Shown here piece after piece: positions 50,401 through 62,825 of a stretch of 64,000 nt of DNA. Position 1 is the first letter of the stretch; the number at the start of each line of letters is the position of its first letter. Both the position numbers and the translations under genes were made by a program. This DNA comes from Mya arenaria (taxonomy: Eukaryota > Mollusca > Bivalvia > Myida > Myidae). Location: positions 69,332,046 through 69,396,045 of the forward strand of contig NC_069125.1 of assembly GCF_026914265.1 (NCBI RefSeq), written 5' to 3'. Below the pieces are notes generated by a model. That model ran no database searches. It saw only the letters and a list, made by a program, of their open reading frames with translations, and was not told where the DNA came from.

Positions 50401-53174
50401 AGAAGAATAAGAGCAAACATGAAAATGAATAATAGCGAACATGAAGAAGAATAAGAGCAAACATGAAAATGAATAAGAGCGAACATGAAGATGAATAAGA
50501 GCAAGCATGAAGTAGAATAAGAGCGAACATGAAGATGAAATAAGAGCAAACATGAAGAAGAATAAGAACGAACATGAAGAAGAATAAGTGCAAACATGAA
50601 AATGAATAAGAGCGAACATGGAGAAAAATAAGAGCGAACATGAAGATGAATAAGAGCGAACATGAAGAAGAATAAGAGCGAACATAAAGAAGAATAAGAG
50701 CGAACATGGAGACAAATAAGAGCGATAATGGAGAAGAATACGGGCGAACAAGAAGATAAATAAGAGCGAACATGAAGATGAATAAGAGAGAACATGACGA
50801 AGAATAAGAGCGAACATGAAGATGAATAATAAGAGAGAACATGAAGATAAATAAGAGCGAACATGAAGATGAATAAGAGCGAACATGAAGATAAATAAAA
50901 GGAAACATGACGAAGAATAAGAGCGAACATGAAGATGAATAACAGCGAACATGAAGATGAATAAAAGCGAACATGAAGAAGAATAAGAGCGAACATGAAG
51001 ATGAATAAAAGCGAACATGAAGAAGAATAAGAGCGAACATGAAGATGAATAAGAGCGAACAAGAAGATGAATAAGAGCGAACATGAAGAAGAATAAGAGC
51101 GAACATGAAGATGAATAAAAGCGAACATGAAGAAGAATAAGAGCGAACATGAAGATGAATAAAAGCGAACATGAAGATGAATAAGAGCGAACAAGAAGAT
51201 GAATAAGAGCGAACATGAAGAAAAAATGAGCGAACATGATTATGAATCAGAGCGAACATGAAGAAAAGACGAGCGAACATTAATATGAATAAGAGCGAAC
51301 ATGAATATGAATAAGAGCGAACATAAAGAAGAATAAGTGCTAACATAAAGAAGAAAAAGAGCAGACATGAAAATGAATAAGAGCGAACATGAAGATGAAT
51401 AAGAGCGAACATGAAAAAGAATAAGAGAAAACATGAAACTGAATAAGAACGAACATGAAGATGAATAAAAGCACACATAAAGAAGAATAAGAGCGAACAT
51501 GAAGAAGAATAAGACCAAACATGAAAATGAATAAGAGCAATAATGAAAAGGTATAAAAGCAAACATGAAGAAGAATAAGAACGGACATGAAGAAGAATAA
51601 GAGCAAACATGAAAATGAATAAGAGCAAACATGAAGATGAATTAGAGCAAGCATGAAGTAGAATAAGAGCGAACATGAAGATGAAATAAGAGCAAACATG
51701 AAGAAGAATAAGAACGAACATGAAGAAAAATAAGAGCAAACATGAAGATGAATAAGAGCAAGCATGAAGTAGAATAAAAGCAAACATGAAGATGAAATAA
51801 GAGCAAACATGAAGAAGAATTAGAACGAACATGAAGAAGAATAAGAGCAAACATGAAAATGAATAATAGCGAACATGAAGAAGAATAAGAGCAAACATGA
51901 AAATGAATAAGAGCGAACATGAAGATGAATAAGAGCAAGCATGAAGTAGAATAAGAGCGAACATGAAGATGAAATAAGAGCAAACATGAAGAATAATAAG
52001 AACGAACATGAAGAAGAATAAGAGCAAACATGAAAATGAATAAGAGCGAACATGAAGAAGAATAAGAGAACATAAAAAAGAATACGAGCGAACATGAAGA
52101 AAAATAAGAGCAAACATGAAAATGAATAATAGCGAACAAGGAGATGAATAAGACCGAACATGAAGAAAAAAACGAGCGAACATGAAAAATAATAAGAGCG
52201 AACATGGAAAAAATAAGAGCGAACATGAAGATGAATAATAGCGAACAAGAAGATGAATAAGAGCGAACATGAAGAAAAAAACGAGCGAACATGAAAAATG
52301 ATAAGAGCGAACATGGAGAAAAATAAGAGCGAACATGAAGATGAATAAGAGCGAACATGAAGAAGAATAAGAGCGAACATGAAGATGAATAAGAGCGAAC
52401 ATGAAGATGAATAAGAGCGAACATGGAGACAAATAAGAGCGATAATGGAGAAGAATACGGGCGAACAAGAAGATAAATATGGGCGAACATGAAGAAGAAT
52501 TAGAGCAACACATGAAGAAGAATAAGAGCGAACATGAAGAACAATACGAGCGAACATGAAGAGGAATAAGAGCAAACATAAAAATGAATAATAGCGAACA
52601 AGAAGATGAATAAGAGCGAACATGAAGAAAAAAACGAGCGAACATGAAAAAGAATAAGAGCGAAAATGGAGAAAAATAAGAGCGAACATGAAGATGAATA
52701 AGAGCGAACATGAAGAAGAATAAGAGCGAACAAGAAGATAAATAAGAGCGAACATGATGAAGAATAAGAGAAAAACATGAAGATGAATAAGAGCGAACAT
52801 GAAGATGAATAAGAGCGAACATGAAGATGAATAAGAGCAAACATGAAGATGAATAAAAGCGAACATGAAGATGAATAAGAGCAATAATGAAAAGGTATAA
52901 AAGCAAACATGAAGATGAATGAGAGCGAACATGAAGATGAATAAGAGCAATAATGAAGAGAAATAAGAGCGAACATGAGGATGAATATGAGCGAACATGA
53001 AGATGAATAAGAGCAATACTGAAGAGGAATAAGAGCAAACATTAAGAAGAATAAACTTAAGAGGAATAAGAGCAAACATTAAGAAGAATAAGAGCGAACA
53101 TGAAGATGAATAAGAGCAATAATGAAGAGGAATAAGAGCAAACATTAAGAAGAATAAAAGCGAATATGAACATG
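44474..53174 (+). repeat. 22-bp satellite array, about 390 copies, 8.7 kb
   Basis: The period is 22 bp with core AATAAGAGCGAACATGAAG. Common variants exchange GATGAAT, GATAAAT, GAAGAAT, GACGAAGAAT and CGAACA/AGAACA. The + strand is about 75% purine and full of TAA/TGA. The - strand of the unit has no stop and, since 22 is not a multiple of 3, all three - frames give the same 22-residue cycle (for example FALIHLHVRSYSSSCSLL). This yields very long antisense frames of up to about 1500 codons without introns, start context or non-repeat domains. Nested duplications are visible: landmark variants recur at offsets of 1884 bp (46067/47951 and 46314/48198), 1718 bp (47404/49122) and 1523 bp (49694/51217). 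Confidence 0.97.
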
Positions 53175-53278
53175 ACCCGATAAATAGCCAATTGGTCAGC
53201 TGGAACAATTTGGCGTCTTCCATGGCGACCTGCCCACAACAAGCAAATCAACAATTGCAGCAAACACTTAAAGCTCAG

Positions 53279-54067
53279 CAATTGAGTATCAACACATGTA
53301 ACTATGCAATTGAGTATCAGCAGATGTAACTATGCAATTGAGTATCAGCACATTCAACTATGCAATTGAGTATCAGCAGATGTAACTATGCAATTGAGTA
53401 TCAGCACATTCAACTATGCAATTGAGTATCAGCACATTCAACTATGCAATTGAGTATCAGCACATTCAACTATGCAATTGAGTATCAACACATGTAACTA
53501 TGCAATTGAGTATCAGCACATTCAACTATGCAATTGAGTATCAACACATGTAACTATGCAATTGAGTATCAGCACATTCAACTATGCAATTGAGTATCAG
53601 CACATTCAACTATGCAATTGAGTATCAACACATGTAACTATGCAATTGAGTATCAGCACATTCAACTATGCAATTGAGTATCAGCAGATTCAACTATGCA
53701 ATTGAGTATCAACACATGTAACTATGCAAGAGTATCAGCAGATGTAACTATGCAATTGAGTATCAGCACATTCAACTATGCAATTGAGTATCAACACATG
53801 TAACTATGCAATTGAGTATCAGCACATTCAACTATGCAATTGAGTATCAGCACATTCAACTATGCAATTGAGTATCAGCAGATGTAATTATGCAATTGAG
53901 TATCAGCACATTCAACTATGCAATTGAGTATCAACACATGTAACTATGCAATTGAGTATCAGCACATTCAACTATGCAATTGAGTATCAACACATGTAAC
54001 TATGCAATTCAGAATGAACACGTACAACTATGCAATTCAATATCAACACAGGTAACTATGCAATTCA
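53279..54067 (+). repeat. 28-bp tandem array, about 28 copies
   Basis: The period is 28 bp: CAATTGAGTATCA, then GCACATTC, ACACATGT or GCAGATGT, then AACTATG. The last three units degrade to CAATTCAGA/CAATTCAAT forms. Only about 100 bases of unique sequence separate it from the 22-bp array. Confidence 0.95.
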
Positions 54068-56544
54068 GAAACTGCAAACTCAAGAATATTCAATGATTAC
54101 TTTATTATTATTACTGTTCTTAGTTGTTGTTAAATGTATTTATGTGAAACGAACAGAAGAGAAGCTCAATTTGCCAAAACAAATTCCATAAAAAGGTCGG
54201 ACGGTGCGATACTAGGAAAAAAGTCTTAAGAATTAGTTCTTGAAAGTCTAAAAAAAAGTGCAATTTGTCGCAAATGCAAAACGTACAACAATTCATAAAA
54301 AGGAAATATTTATAAAAGCGGCTTACAAATGCAGTCGCTCAACAATTATCGCCATATTCTAATTAGATAACTTATTCCCATCATCAGATCAATGCACGTT
54401 TTTTAAAAATCGTGTGACAGTTCAAATATTCTGTGTGATACTGTTTTTAACCTTTCATAGCTTAGCGGTATTTACCACTGTCTTGTAGTGGGAATGTAAA
54501 AGGTAATTTACTTTCTTGAAAAGCAACTGCCTTATTCCGATGCTGTTAGAGTTCTTATTTGGACTCCGCTTAACAACATAACTGAGTAAAATCGTTTGCT
54601 TAAAAAAAATCAGAATATAGAAATAAGCATCTCATCGTATCAAATAATAAAACAATGCGAGTATACGGCTTTGTTTTTGTTTTTTGTAATAGAGCAAGCA
54701 GAACATTCATTTATACGGTAAACACGTAATGTGTCGAGTGAAAACTTTAAAGTCAAATTCTTTTTTACATCTTTTTAATTCTTGTTAGTATATGTGAATA
54801 AGCAACTTGACAAAATGATGCATTTCAATTACTTTTAAGATGCATTTCAATTATTATACAAATTTATATTAAAGAAATTTAATTCCATCGTATTTGTAAA
54901 AAAAATACTTTTTTAAACTGCTTTTTGCGTTATGTATCGTTATGTAAAATGTGTTTTCCTTACAGAAACCAAACTCTTTTTTCCCGGTGGTTGACCACTT
55001 GAAACCTGACCAAAAGTGAATACAATTGAATTGAATAGTAATTTGCGGTGAGTCTAATATGATGTATCTTGCTTCTGGTTACGTGCGGTGGACCGCTATA
55101 TGCAAGAGCTGTGTTGGCCATGTACCGTCGAAAACGGTTCGTTTAATGGTTTCCCGAGATTCCTTGCTTGAATAAATAAATAAATGAATTAAAAAATAAA
55201 AATAAATAAATAAATACAACGAATTATTTTTTGATAATGACTAAACTGAGAGCTGCAAATTCATAACTCTTCTGTTACTCTTATGTACATTATATTCCAA
55301 ATTAACAGTTTGTTTTGAGAAATTTCAAAAACCAGAAAGCTGTCAGATAAACTAGGGTCTCAACTGGCAGCAATCTGAATAAAAGTAGATTCTTTAGTTT
55401 TTAGCAATGGAAAGATTATGGGAATATCAAAATATGTAACTCAAAGATGTGTTTTTTCAAAGAAATATATCAATGTGTTATGAATTAGGTGTTTTCATAT
55501 TGGCCCAGTTATTTGTCCAATGACCGATGACAAATAACTCGCTAATTTGAAATCAACTAATTAATTAATATTTTATTAATTAACTATTACGTTTGATACG
55601 ACTTTTTGGTTAAAACATTCGAATAACTTACCTAAATGCTTTATTGAAGCTTATATATCCCCTTTTCATTCAAAGTTTCTGTTTTTCTAGACTGGACTTT
55701 GCTGATTTTGACATGCATCCTTTTAGCGACATTGTACATACTTATGAATAAAGCATTGTACTGTCTAAGGAAGCATATTCTTTCGTCTTTATTTCGTTTA
55801 ATCGTTTGCCAAAAAAACAAAATTCTCACCTTTCCTTGTCCATTTTGTCTGTTTCCAAAAATTATCGTAAAATCCACCAACAGGTTAAATACAACTGTAA
55901 TATCAAACCGTACAAAGTGGTCAAGTATATTTAGGCTATTAATTCTAAACATGTTTTAAGCGAGGCACACAATTTTCAAAACAGTCGGTAACTCGGAAAA
56001 CAAAATGAATGGATTTTTAAATAGTTTCCAGCATATTAGGGAGAGTTTCGACAGCCATTGAAAATGGTCTATTTCTCTAATCCTGTATTTGGCGAGTTTT
56101 GTAGCCAATCAACACGGAAAACTCATATTGGCCGACTTTGGTCGATATTGTGCGAGTAGTTTTGGAATAAATTGTCGTCAATGGTCTGTTATCAGTACTA
56201 CGATTATCCTCGCATCAAATACGTAATAGTTGATAAATAAATGTGGCATATAAATTGAAATGAGTAGCCATTGATATGGATTGTATTTTTTGTATGGAAT
56301 AATGGTGAAGATCAGGACAGAAGTAAAATGAACTCTGGACTGGATTTAGTTACTCAATATACTTCAATTTAAAGAAAAGCCGAAAGCGGAGGGCAATATT
56401 TTCTCCAATGCAATGAAGGCAACCTACCATTGAAATTTCTTAAAAAATAAACCTGATAAGATTAAGAGAATTGTACTGTCCAATTATGTTTCTTACGCAA
56501 CGAAGTGTAATAAGGTGTATGTAATACTCTAATGTTCAATTCCA
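54068..56544. other. AT-rich intergenic interval
   Basis: Nothing recognisable apart from the AAAT-type simple repeat listed separately. Short open frames near 55640-55960 lie on both strands and lack domains. Confidence 0.45.
55170..55217 (+). repeat. AAAT-type microsatellite
   Basis: Interrupted AAAT/AATA run. Confidence 0.8.
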
Positions 56545-56928
56545 ATGGGACCAAGTAGTAATACCTCTATTCTGATAAGCCCAAAACACTTAGAATATTT
56601 TATAACGGGAAACGTCGGCTTCAGGAACCTGCACACTCGCCTACGCAACGACTGTTGTTCCCTGAATCACCATCTCTATGTTAAAAACATTGTTCCCTCA
56701 CCATTTTGTAGGTGTGGAAGACAGGAGACTACATACCACTATCTCTTTATTTGTCCAATCTTTACTGAACAAAGGCAACACATGTTTAATACTGTTCAAT
56801 CTCTAACTGAAGTTACCCTCCGTTGCTTACTATATGGTGATGACACACTGACTGAAGAGCAAAATAGTACTCTGTTTGATGCAGTTCATCGTTTCATTTA
56901 TTTGTCAAAAAGATTTGAAAGCCAGTGA
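56545..56928 (+). mobile_element. LINE ORF2 C-terminal fragment
   Basis: An open frame of 127 codons ends in TGA. It carries the segment typical of Jockey/CR1-group reverse transcriptase C-termini: LRNDCCSLNHHLY, the zinc-knuckle-like PFCRCGRQETTYHYLFICP and a closing FDAVHRFIYLSKRFE. No reverse transcriptase core is present upstream, so the copy is 5'-truncated, as usual for LINE insertions. The following T-rich sequence with AATAAAG (about 57051) could be its 3' UTR. Confidence 0.7.
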
Positions 56929-57452
56929 TCGACTCAAACCACCAACACTTAATATTACACATTTTTTACTTTGCCTCTCTTTCTTTTTCTTCTTCGTTCT
57001 TTCTCATACTATATTATTTTTTTCTACTTCAATGCAGTTGATTAATTTAGAATAAAGTTTGTTTTTTCTTAAGTAAAGGTTGTTGCATTTAAAGTATCTC
57101 ATTCAATTATCTAAATTTTAACATTATTTAATATGAGCTTGTGTATTAATATAATTATAACTTCATCACTAGTATCCGCCTCAAATGCTAATTGTAATTT
57201 ATCATAACAGGGAAAGGAACTCTATTAGTTTATTTCTACCGTTCCAATCCTGAAATTTGATTATGTATTTGTATTGAAATGTTGATAAATTTTGCTCAAT
57301 AAAATATGTTTAAACCAAGTTGTTAGTATTTATAAACAATCCATGATTTATGAATCATAGCAAAATAATGTTCCTGTAAGGTGTCCTGTAAGGTGTCATT
57401 ACAAATGAACCATTATTTTCAGAGGAGCAGTCAAGACAAAGTATGTGACACA

Positions 57453-57479
57453 GGACAGACAGACAGACAGACAGACAGC
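57453..57479 (+). repeat. GACA microsatellite
   Basis: About six GACA/CAGA units. Confidence 0.9.
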
Positions 57480-57796
57480 ACAAACTTACAAAAAAAGCCC
57501 ATCTGTATATTACTTTTTATACTCAAACGTCAGTCTACTTATGTTAGTTTTGGAAAAATGTTTTCAATTTGATACACATTATTTAAAAACTATACCTGAT
57601 ACTGCCATGTATTCCCTCACTGTTGTATTAAAGCTGCTGCCAGGAACCGCGTAATAAATACTTTATATTTCATTTCTATTAAAAATTTTAGATAATACAT
57701 GCAAAATGGAGTTCTGAGGGCTTATGCTAGCTGGTAAACAACACTTTTGTTTTTCGTGTTATATATGCCGCTTATATCAAAGAAGGTATCAATTTT

Positions 57797-58826
57797 AAAA
57801 GAAGAACTGATTTGGAATTAAATGATATTGGGAGTCTTTGGTTGGAAATGAAGATCTGCACCACTAAACGTGTTGTACTTGGTGTCTTCTATCGCCCTCC
57901 TACTTCTGGTAACAACTGCTATAACCTCACTGAAGACTCAATAGGCTCAACGAGAGAAAGTGGTATTGATGATATATATGTTACAGATGATTTCTTAACA
58001 TTCTAGTGGATAAGTCAGGGCGTAAACACAACACATTTTACTGAGCATTCATCCCCTATTATAGATCTCTTATTTGGTTCTAAATCAAACTTTCTCGTCC
58101 ACAGTTGTGTTGGTGAGCCCTTTTCTCGAGCAAATCTTTTGCTTCCATTGTCCTGTATTTGGAATCTTCAGATTTCAAAAACAAGTACAGAAGGTCTCTC
58201 GTCGTAATATATGAAAATATGAAAATGAAAAATGAAAACTATAATCAATTACGACAGAAGCTTTCTGATGAAGCTTTCTGATAAACTTGATAACTATTAG
58301 GAATGCTAATATAGACTTGTTCACCTCCAAACTTACACTTACTATATCTGATATTTTCAGCAGTTGTATCCAAAGCAAGGCAGTAAATATTTATCCTCAT
58401 GAACTTCCTTGGATGAACGCTAACATTGAAATAAAAATCCGACAGCGGAAACAGTCTTTTAGAAAGGCTAAACACTCAAATAATCCGACACCTTGGATTA
58501 GGTTCCGCGGCATGAAATGAAGTAGTTGCTCTCGTTCGTAGTTCTAACTCGCTTTACTATGATAGACTTGATTCGAAACTAAAGGACTGATGGAAAACTC
58601 ATTTATCACTCTGGCAACATCAAGGGGCATTCCACTACTAGTCAATCCAGTTGATGGTGAAATTGTTACGGACGAACAAGAAAAGGCTGATATTCTCAGT
58701 CTTTTTTGTCCGTCAAACATACTTTGACGACTCAAGTCAAGTTGTTCTCTAACACGAAATTAGAGCTGAGCAAGGGAAACTAGATTCCATACGCATTCTA
58801 CCATCTGAGACTGAGGATGCAATAAA
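57797..58826 (+). mobile_element. Degenerate LINE fragment, endonuclease to pre-RT region
   Basis: Translated pieces in changing + frames match the order of a LINE ORF2. The first is an endonuclease piece (ELNDIGSLWLEMK, VVLGVFYRPPTS; 57812-58003). Next comes a stretch like the endonuclease end (PIIDLLFGSKS). After it is the linker before the reverse transcriptase (RKAKHSNNPTPWIRFRGMK; about 58454-58517), then EQEKADI-like and FDDSSQ-like pieces. Several frame changes and stops separate them and no RT catalytic core follows, so this is a dead copy broken at both ends. It may or may not be the same family as the fragment at 56.5 kb. Confidence 0.65.
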
Positions 58827-59867
58827 ATGTCCCTCGACAGGGACTTTACATGTATATGTTCTTATTTTGATGCTATTAGAAAGCAAAATGTAAACAAATA
58901 CTATTTGGTTAAACCATCAGTGTTAAAGTATATCCAGTAAGTAAAATAATTATGTACATGTATCTTTTTTAAATACTCTTTTAAGATAAGAGCAAGCTTA
59001 CTAGATGTCAATTCCTAATTACATTTATAAGCCATGTTCACCTTCACATTAATTAATTTTTTTCTACATATTCGTATGTTGTTATGTGTATTAATTGTTT
59101 GTTTTTATCATTGTTCATTCACTTTGACAAATTGTATTACAAGATGTATGTGTTGTGACAAAACCGGAATGAATACATGTGTGAATGGAGAAATACATAT
59201 TAAATATGCGGACATGATTAACTTGTCACCACTGTCTCTGAAAAGTGTATTTTTATTAATTAAATTTTTACTTTTGGTCGGAGGACTTGTTCTACAATAA
59301 GTAGTATGTTATGTTATTTAATGTAATTATTTCAATTCAAGCATTAAAAAAGTACAGTTGGTGTATACTCATTCGTGTTACCAGATAAAGTTTTGTTAAT
59401 GTTATCAGGCATCAATATCACGAAAATACTAAAAGTTATTTTTCAACTTGTTTTTCCACATTACTTCTTGGCTAGATTATCTTGTGCATTTTATTGTTAA
59501 TTTGACATAAAACCCTCTGAAACAGTGTTACCGACCCAGGATAAAACCCTTTGCAACTAAATGACCATGTAGCAAACCCAAGATAAAACTTTAGGACATG
59601 TTGATTTAAAAAATGCAATAAAATATGGCAACACTGCCAAATGTTAATGATTGATGAACCACTGGAAGGTAATTAAAACACACTATGTCTTCTTTATAAA
59701 TAAATGTGAATCCTGATTTGCATCTTATTAGGAAATTTGTACACGATTTCGTTTGGATGGAAAAAGTGGGAACAATTGTCTGATTGATCGAAATCACCAA
59801 TAATGGTTACCGATCACTACGTTTTACTGATGTATGCATTAGATGACTTGCTATTTGAATTAAAACG
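58827..59867. other. Upstream flank of the Gly-rich gene
   Basis: AT-rich, no gene recognised. An 88-codon open frame at 59034-59300 lacks any domain and is probably incidental. Confidence 0.45.
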
Positions 59868-59875
59868 TATAAAAG
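59868..59875 (+). promoter_or_regulatory. TATA box of the Gly-rich secreted protein gene
   Basis: TATAAAAG 57 bases before the start codon, placing transcription start near 59900 and giving a short 5' UTR. A strong TATA box fits a highly expressed, tissue-specific secretory gene. Confidence 0.7.
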
Positions 59876-59931
59876 GCAGAGGCTTGATGTAGCCAGCAGT
59901 CAAGGAGTATCTTACCACCAGACACATCACC

Positions 59932-61697
59932 ATGAAATATCTCTTGCTGCTCGTTGTCGCTGTCTTCGCAGTCAGCTCAGGTAGGACTAGTTTAGATACT
60001 TGGGCATGTTGCTGTAACTAAATATATTAAATGTTGCATTTTACAGTTGTTTAACTTTGGATTATACAGGTAACATATAACATATTATATGCACGTAATT
60101 CATATAATACCGTGATGTTTCATAGAACTACATTTTATAAACTATCAATAGTTACAGCTATGTTTTATGTCGTTATCATATAACAATGCACAATTTCGCC
60201 CGCCAGTAGATGCTTGCGGCATAATTCTTATTTTCCGTAATATTTTACTTACATAGATATCATATTTGTAAAAAGAAAGCAAACCTTATATTTAAACATT
60301 TTAAGCCTATTTATTTTAAACATCGATTGGTATAGATATTATATATTTCTATGTTTTATTAAACTTGCAGTGTCTGCGAGGGGCAAATGGCAACGACCGT
60401 GCAAAGGTAAGTGGTGCCATGGAGGCGGATACGGAGGTGGATCCGGCTATGGTGGATACGGCGGTGGTGGATACGGAGGTGGAGGATATGGCATGTCCGG
60501 TGGTTATGGCGGCGGATTCGGCGGTTAGTGTACACATTTATTAATTAATAAAATATATCACCTTGATTGATCTCTTGATTGTTAAACACTTGGAAAATTT
60601 GAAAATATTATTATTATTATCACCATAAAGTTTCTTTGTATAAGCATTACATGATAATAAAAAAACAGTAAGTAAAAACAATGTACACATTTTAGATCTG
60701 ATTAAATCATTTAAGGCTATGGAGGTGGCGGCGGATACGGTTATGGTGGCGGCATGGCCGGTGGTTATGGTGGTGGTTTTGGCGGTGGAATGAGCGGTAT
60801 GTGCACATTTTTATTGATTGGTAGAACATATCTTTTCGAATTATCTTTTGAAAGTTACTAACTTAGGCAATTCTTAATCATATTATGTAATTTAAATCAC
60901 TCATCACCATGAAGTCACTATGTATACTCATAACTTTATAATAAAAATAGCAAGCAAGTGAAACTACACATGTGACATTTGGCTAAATCATATAAGGTGG
61001 ATACATGGGAGGATACGGTGGATTTACTGGTGGAAAGAAATTCGGCGGCTATGGCGGCTATGGAGGTGGTGGATATGGTGGTATGTCCGGTGGTTATGGT
61101 GGTGGATTCGGCGGATACGGTGGCATGTCCGGTGGATTCGGCGGATACGGTGGCATGTCCGGTGGTTATGGTGGCGGATATGGCGGATTCGGAGGTGGCA
61201 TGGGTGGCGGTTATGGAGGTGGATACGGCGGATTCGGCGGAAGTACGTATACAGTCTCAACCACAATTTATAATTTAGGATTCATAGCCAAGAGGAGAAT
61301 GATTTGAATGGCCAACTTTAGCTTTATAAATAAGGATTGTTTGTTTTTATAATACTACCGACCGTTATAAATATACAAATACTGATTAAAATATTAGCAA
61401 TAAAAAAATATGTTTCAAAAATATTTTTTCTTGACCGTGTGCAATTTTTGCAAACCCAATTATTTCGAAATATCAGTATACTTATAGTGTTATTGTCATA
61501 ATTAAATATTTTGAAATGTTGTGAAATGATCCAGAACAACGTCAACTAAACACGCAAGCGCTTTCTCTATATTCCCAGGAGGCCGATACTGCAAATGCGC
61601 TCCACGATGCAACAAATGGCAGAAGTTTGTCGGCCGATGCCCATGGTGCAAGAAGGGCTGCAAGCTGGTGTTCTGTTGCAACCGCGGTAAAATGTAA
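59932..61697 (+). CDS. Secreted Gly/Tyr-rich protein with basic eight-cysteine tail
   Basis: Five exons, 59932-59980, 60371-60523, 60716-60796, 60997-61242 and 61579-61697, all joined in phase 1, give 215 residues. MKYLLLLVVAVFAVSSG is a clear signal peptide with cleavage likely near VSA. A short basic segment follows (KWQRPCKGKWC, two cysteines). Residues about 35-176 are GYGG/GGGY/GMSGG repeats with little but Gly, Tyr, Ser, Met and Phe. The last 38 residues form a Lys/Arg-rich module with eight cysteines, spaced C-x-C-x3-C-x9-C-x2-C-x3-C-x4-CC, ending RGKM. The composition resembles mollusc shell-matrix, periostracal or adhesive Gly-rich proteins; the tail looks like a disulfide-bonded cap or a cationic peptide. 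Function is inferred from composition only. The stop is 11 bases before a possible donor (GTAGGC at 61709), so the 3' UTR may hold one intron (acceptor near 61950). Confidence 0.87.
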
Positions 61698-62020
61698 ACT
61701 CTATGAGGTAGGCTTTCACCATGATATTTGCGTGTTTCGCATACAATATGAATGCTTTGAATTGAGCTCGCAAATTTTTTACGCAAGAGCATCGCTTCTT
61801 GCGAAATGCATGGACAGACAGATGAAAGATTTGTTCACTCATGGATTATGCTGCATGATCGATCAAATACTCTTTTGCATAGTGTAAAAAGGAAACGTGG
61901 CTATTGTTTAGATGTTGACACCTAAAACATGAATGTTTGTTCACTTCAGATACTGACACCTTACGACGGATTTCTCCTGATGACTCCATTGTACATTGTT
62001 CATTTAGTATATGTATTTCA

Positions 62021-62026
62021 AATAAA
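62021..62026 (+). terminator. Polyadenylation signal AATAAA for the Gly-rich gene
   Basis: AATAAA 320 bases past the stop codon, closing the probable 3' UTR exon that starts near 61950. Confidence 0.6.
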
Positions 62027-62825
62027 GCATCTTTAAATTACAATTGGTGTATACATTTATTTTACCCAAATGGTTCCTAATGATTCATTATCTTATTTTT
62101 GAGGGAGTCATTCATATGCTTATTATTTATTATATCCTGGAATTCAAAAAAGCTTTCAAGTGATCAAAATTGATCAAATTTGCCGCACTTACTCTCAATT
62201 TCAATCTGAACTCATTTTATCACAAAACATCAAAACATCTCTATCGTATAAGTTTAAAAAATAAATAAAATGGCCTTGTGTCATAGAACATGTTGATTGA
62301 AACGTTGGCAAGATTTACGCGAAAAAATATTCCACAGAAAAAAATGAAACTCAGTAAAAATTTTGTTTTTTGTTTTATCAATTGCTGAAGTATATTTTGT
62401 AAACAATAAAGGAAGTTCTCATCGCCCACTAACCAATCGTATGATGAGTTTCTCCTACTTTTTTTAAACTTTTCTGCGGATGAAACAGTATATTATAACT
62501 AACCCTACAGCCGACACGCAACACAAATAAACAATGTGTTAGTTTGTTCTATTTTGGAAGATAAACTGCGTAATTATCTTGATTCATTTAACTGCAATTA
62601 AACTTTCCTTATTTTTAAAGAGTCAGGTAAAAGAAGGGAAGCATTAAGTCATTAGACTTTGAAGATATTGTATTTGATATGATCGTACTGTAGAGGTTCA
62701 TTCATGGCGAAGCGTGACAATTGACCCGAGTGTCTCATAACTGTCCGACGCGTATGCATGTATTACTTTAAACCTTGCGGTCAAGGATAACCCGTGAAAG
62801 TTCGAGCACTTATTTCCAACGGGGT
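62027..62825. other. Downstream flank of the Gly-rich gene
   Basis: AT-rich, nothing recognised. Confidence 0.45.

Noticed and set aside
46684-51237. 1517-codon - strand open frame and several others above 400 codons in 44.5-53.2 kb
   Set aside because: Entirely made of the 22-bp satellite; the same peptide cycle is open in all three - frames, with no unique domain, signal or splice structure.
42262-53174. Common origin of the 24-bp and 22-bp arrays through AGAGCG(C)AACA
   Set aside because: About ten shared bases in short units of similar composition is within chance, and the rest of the units differ.
55641-55959. Overlapping frames of about 90-100 codons on both strands
   Set aside because: No domains and low-complexity AT-rich composition; mutual antisense overlap suggests chance.
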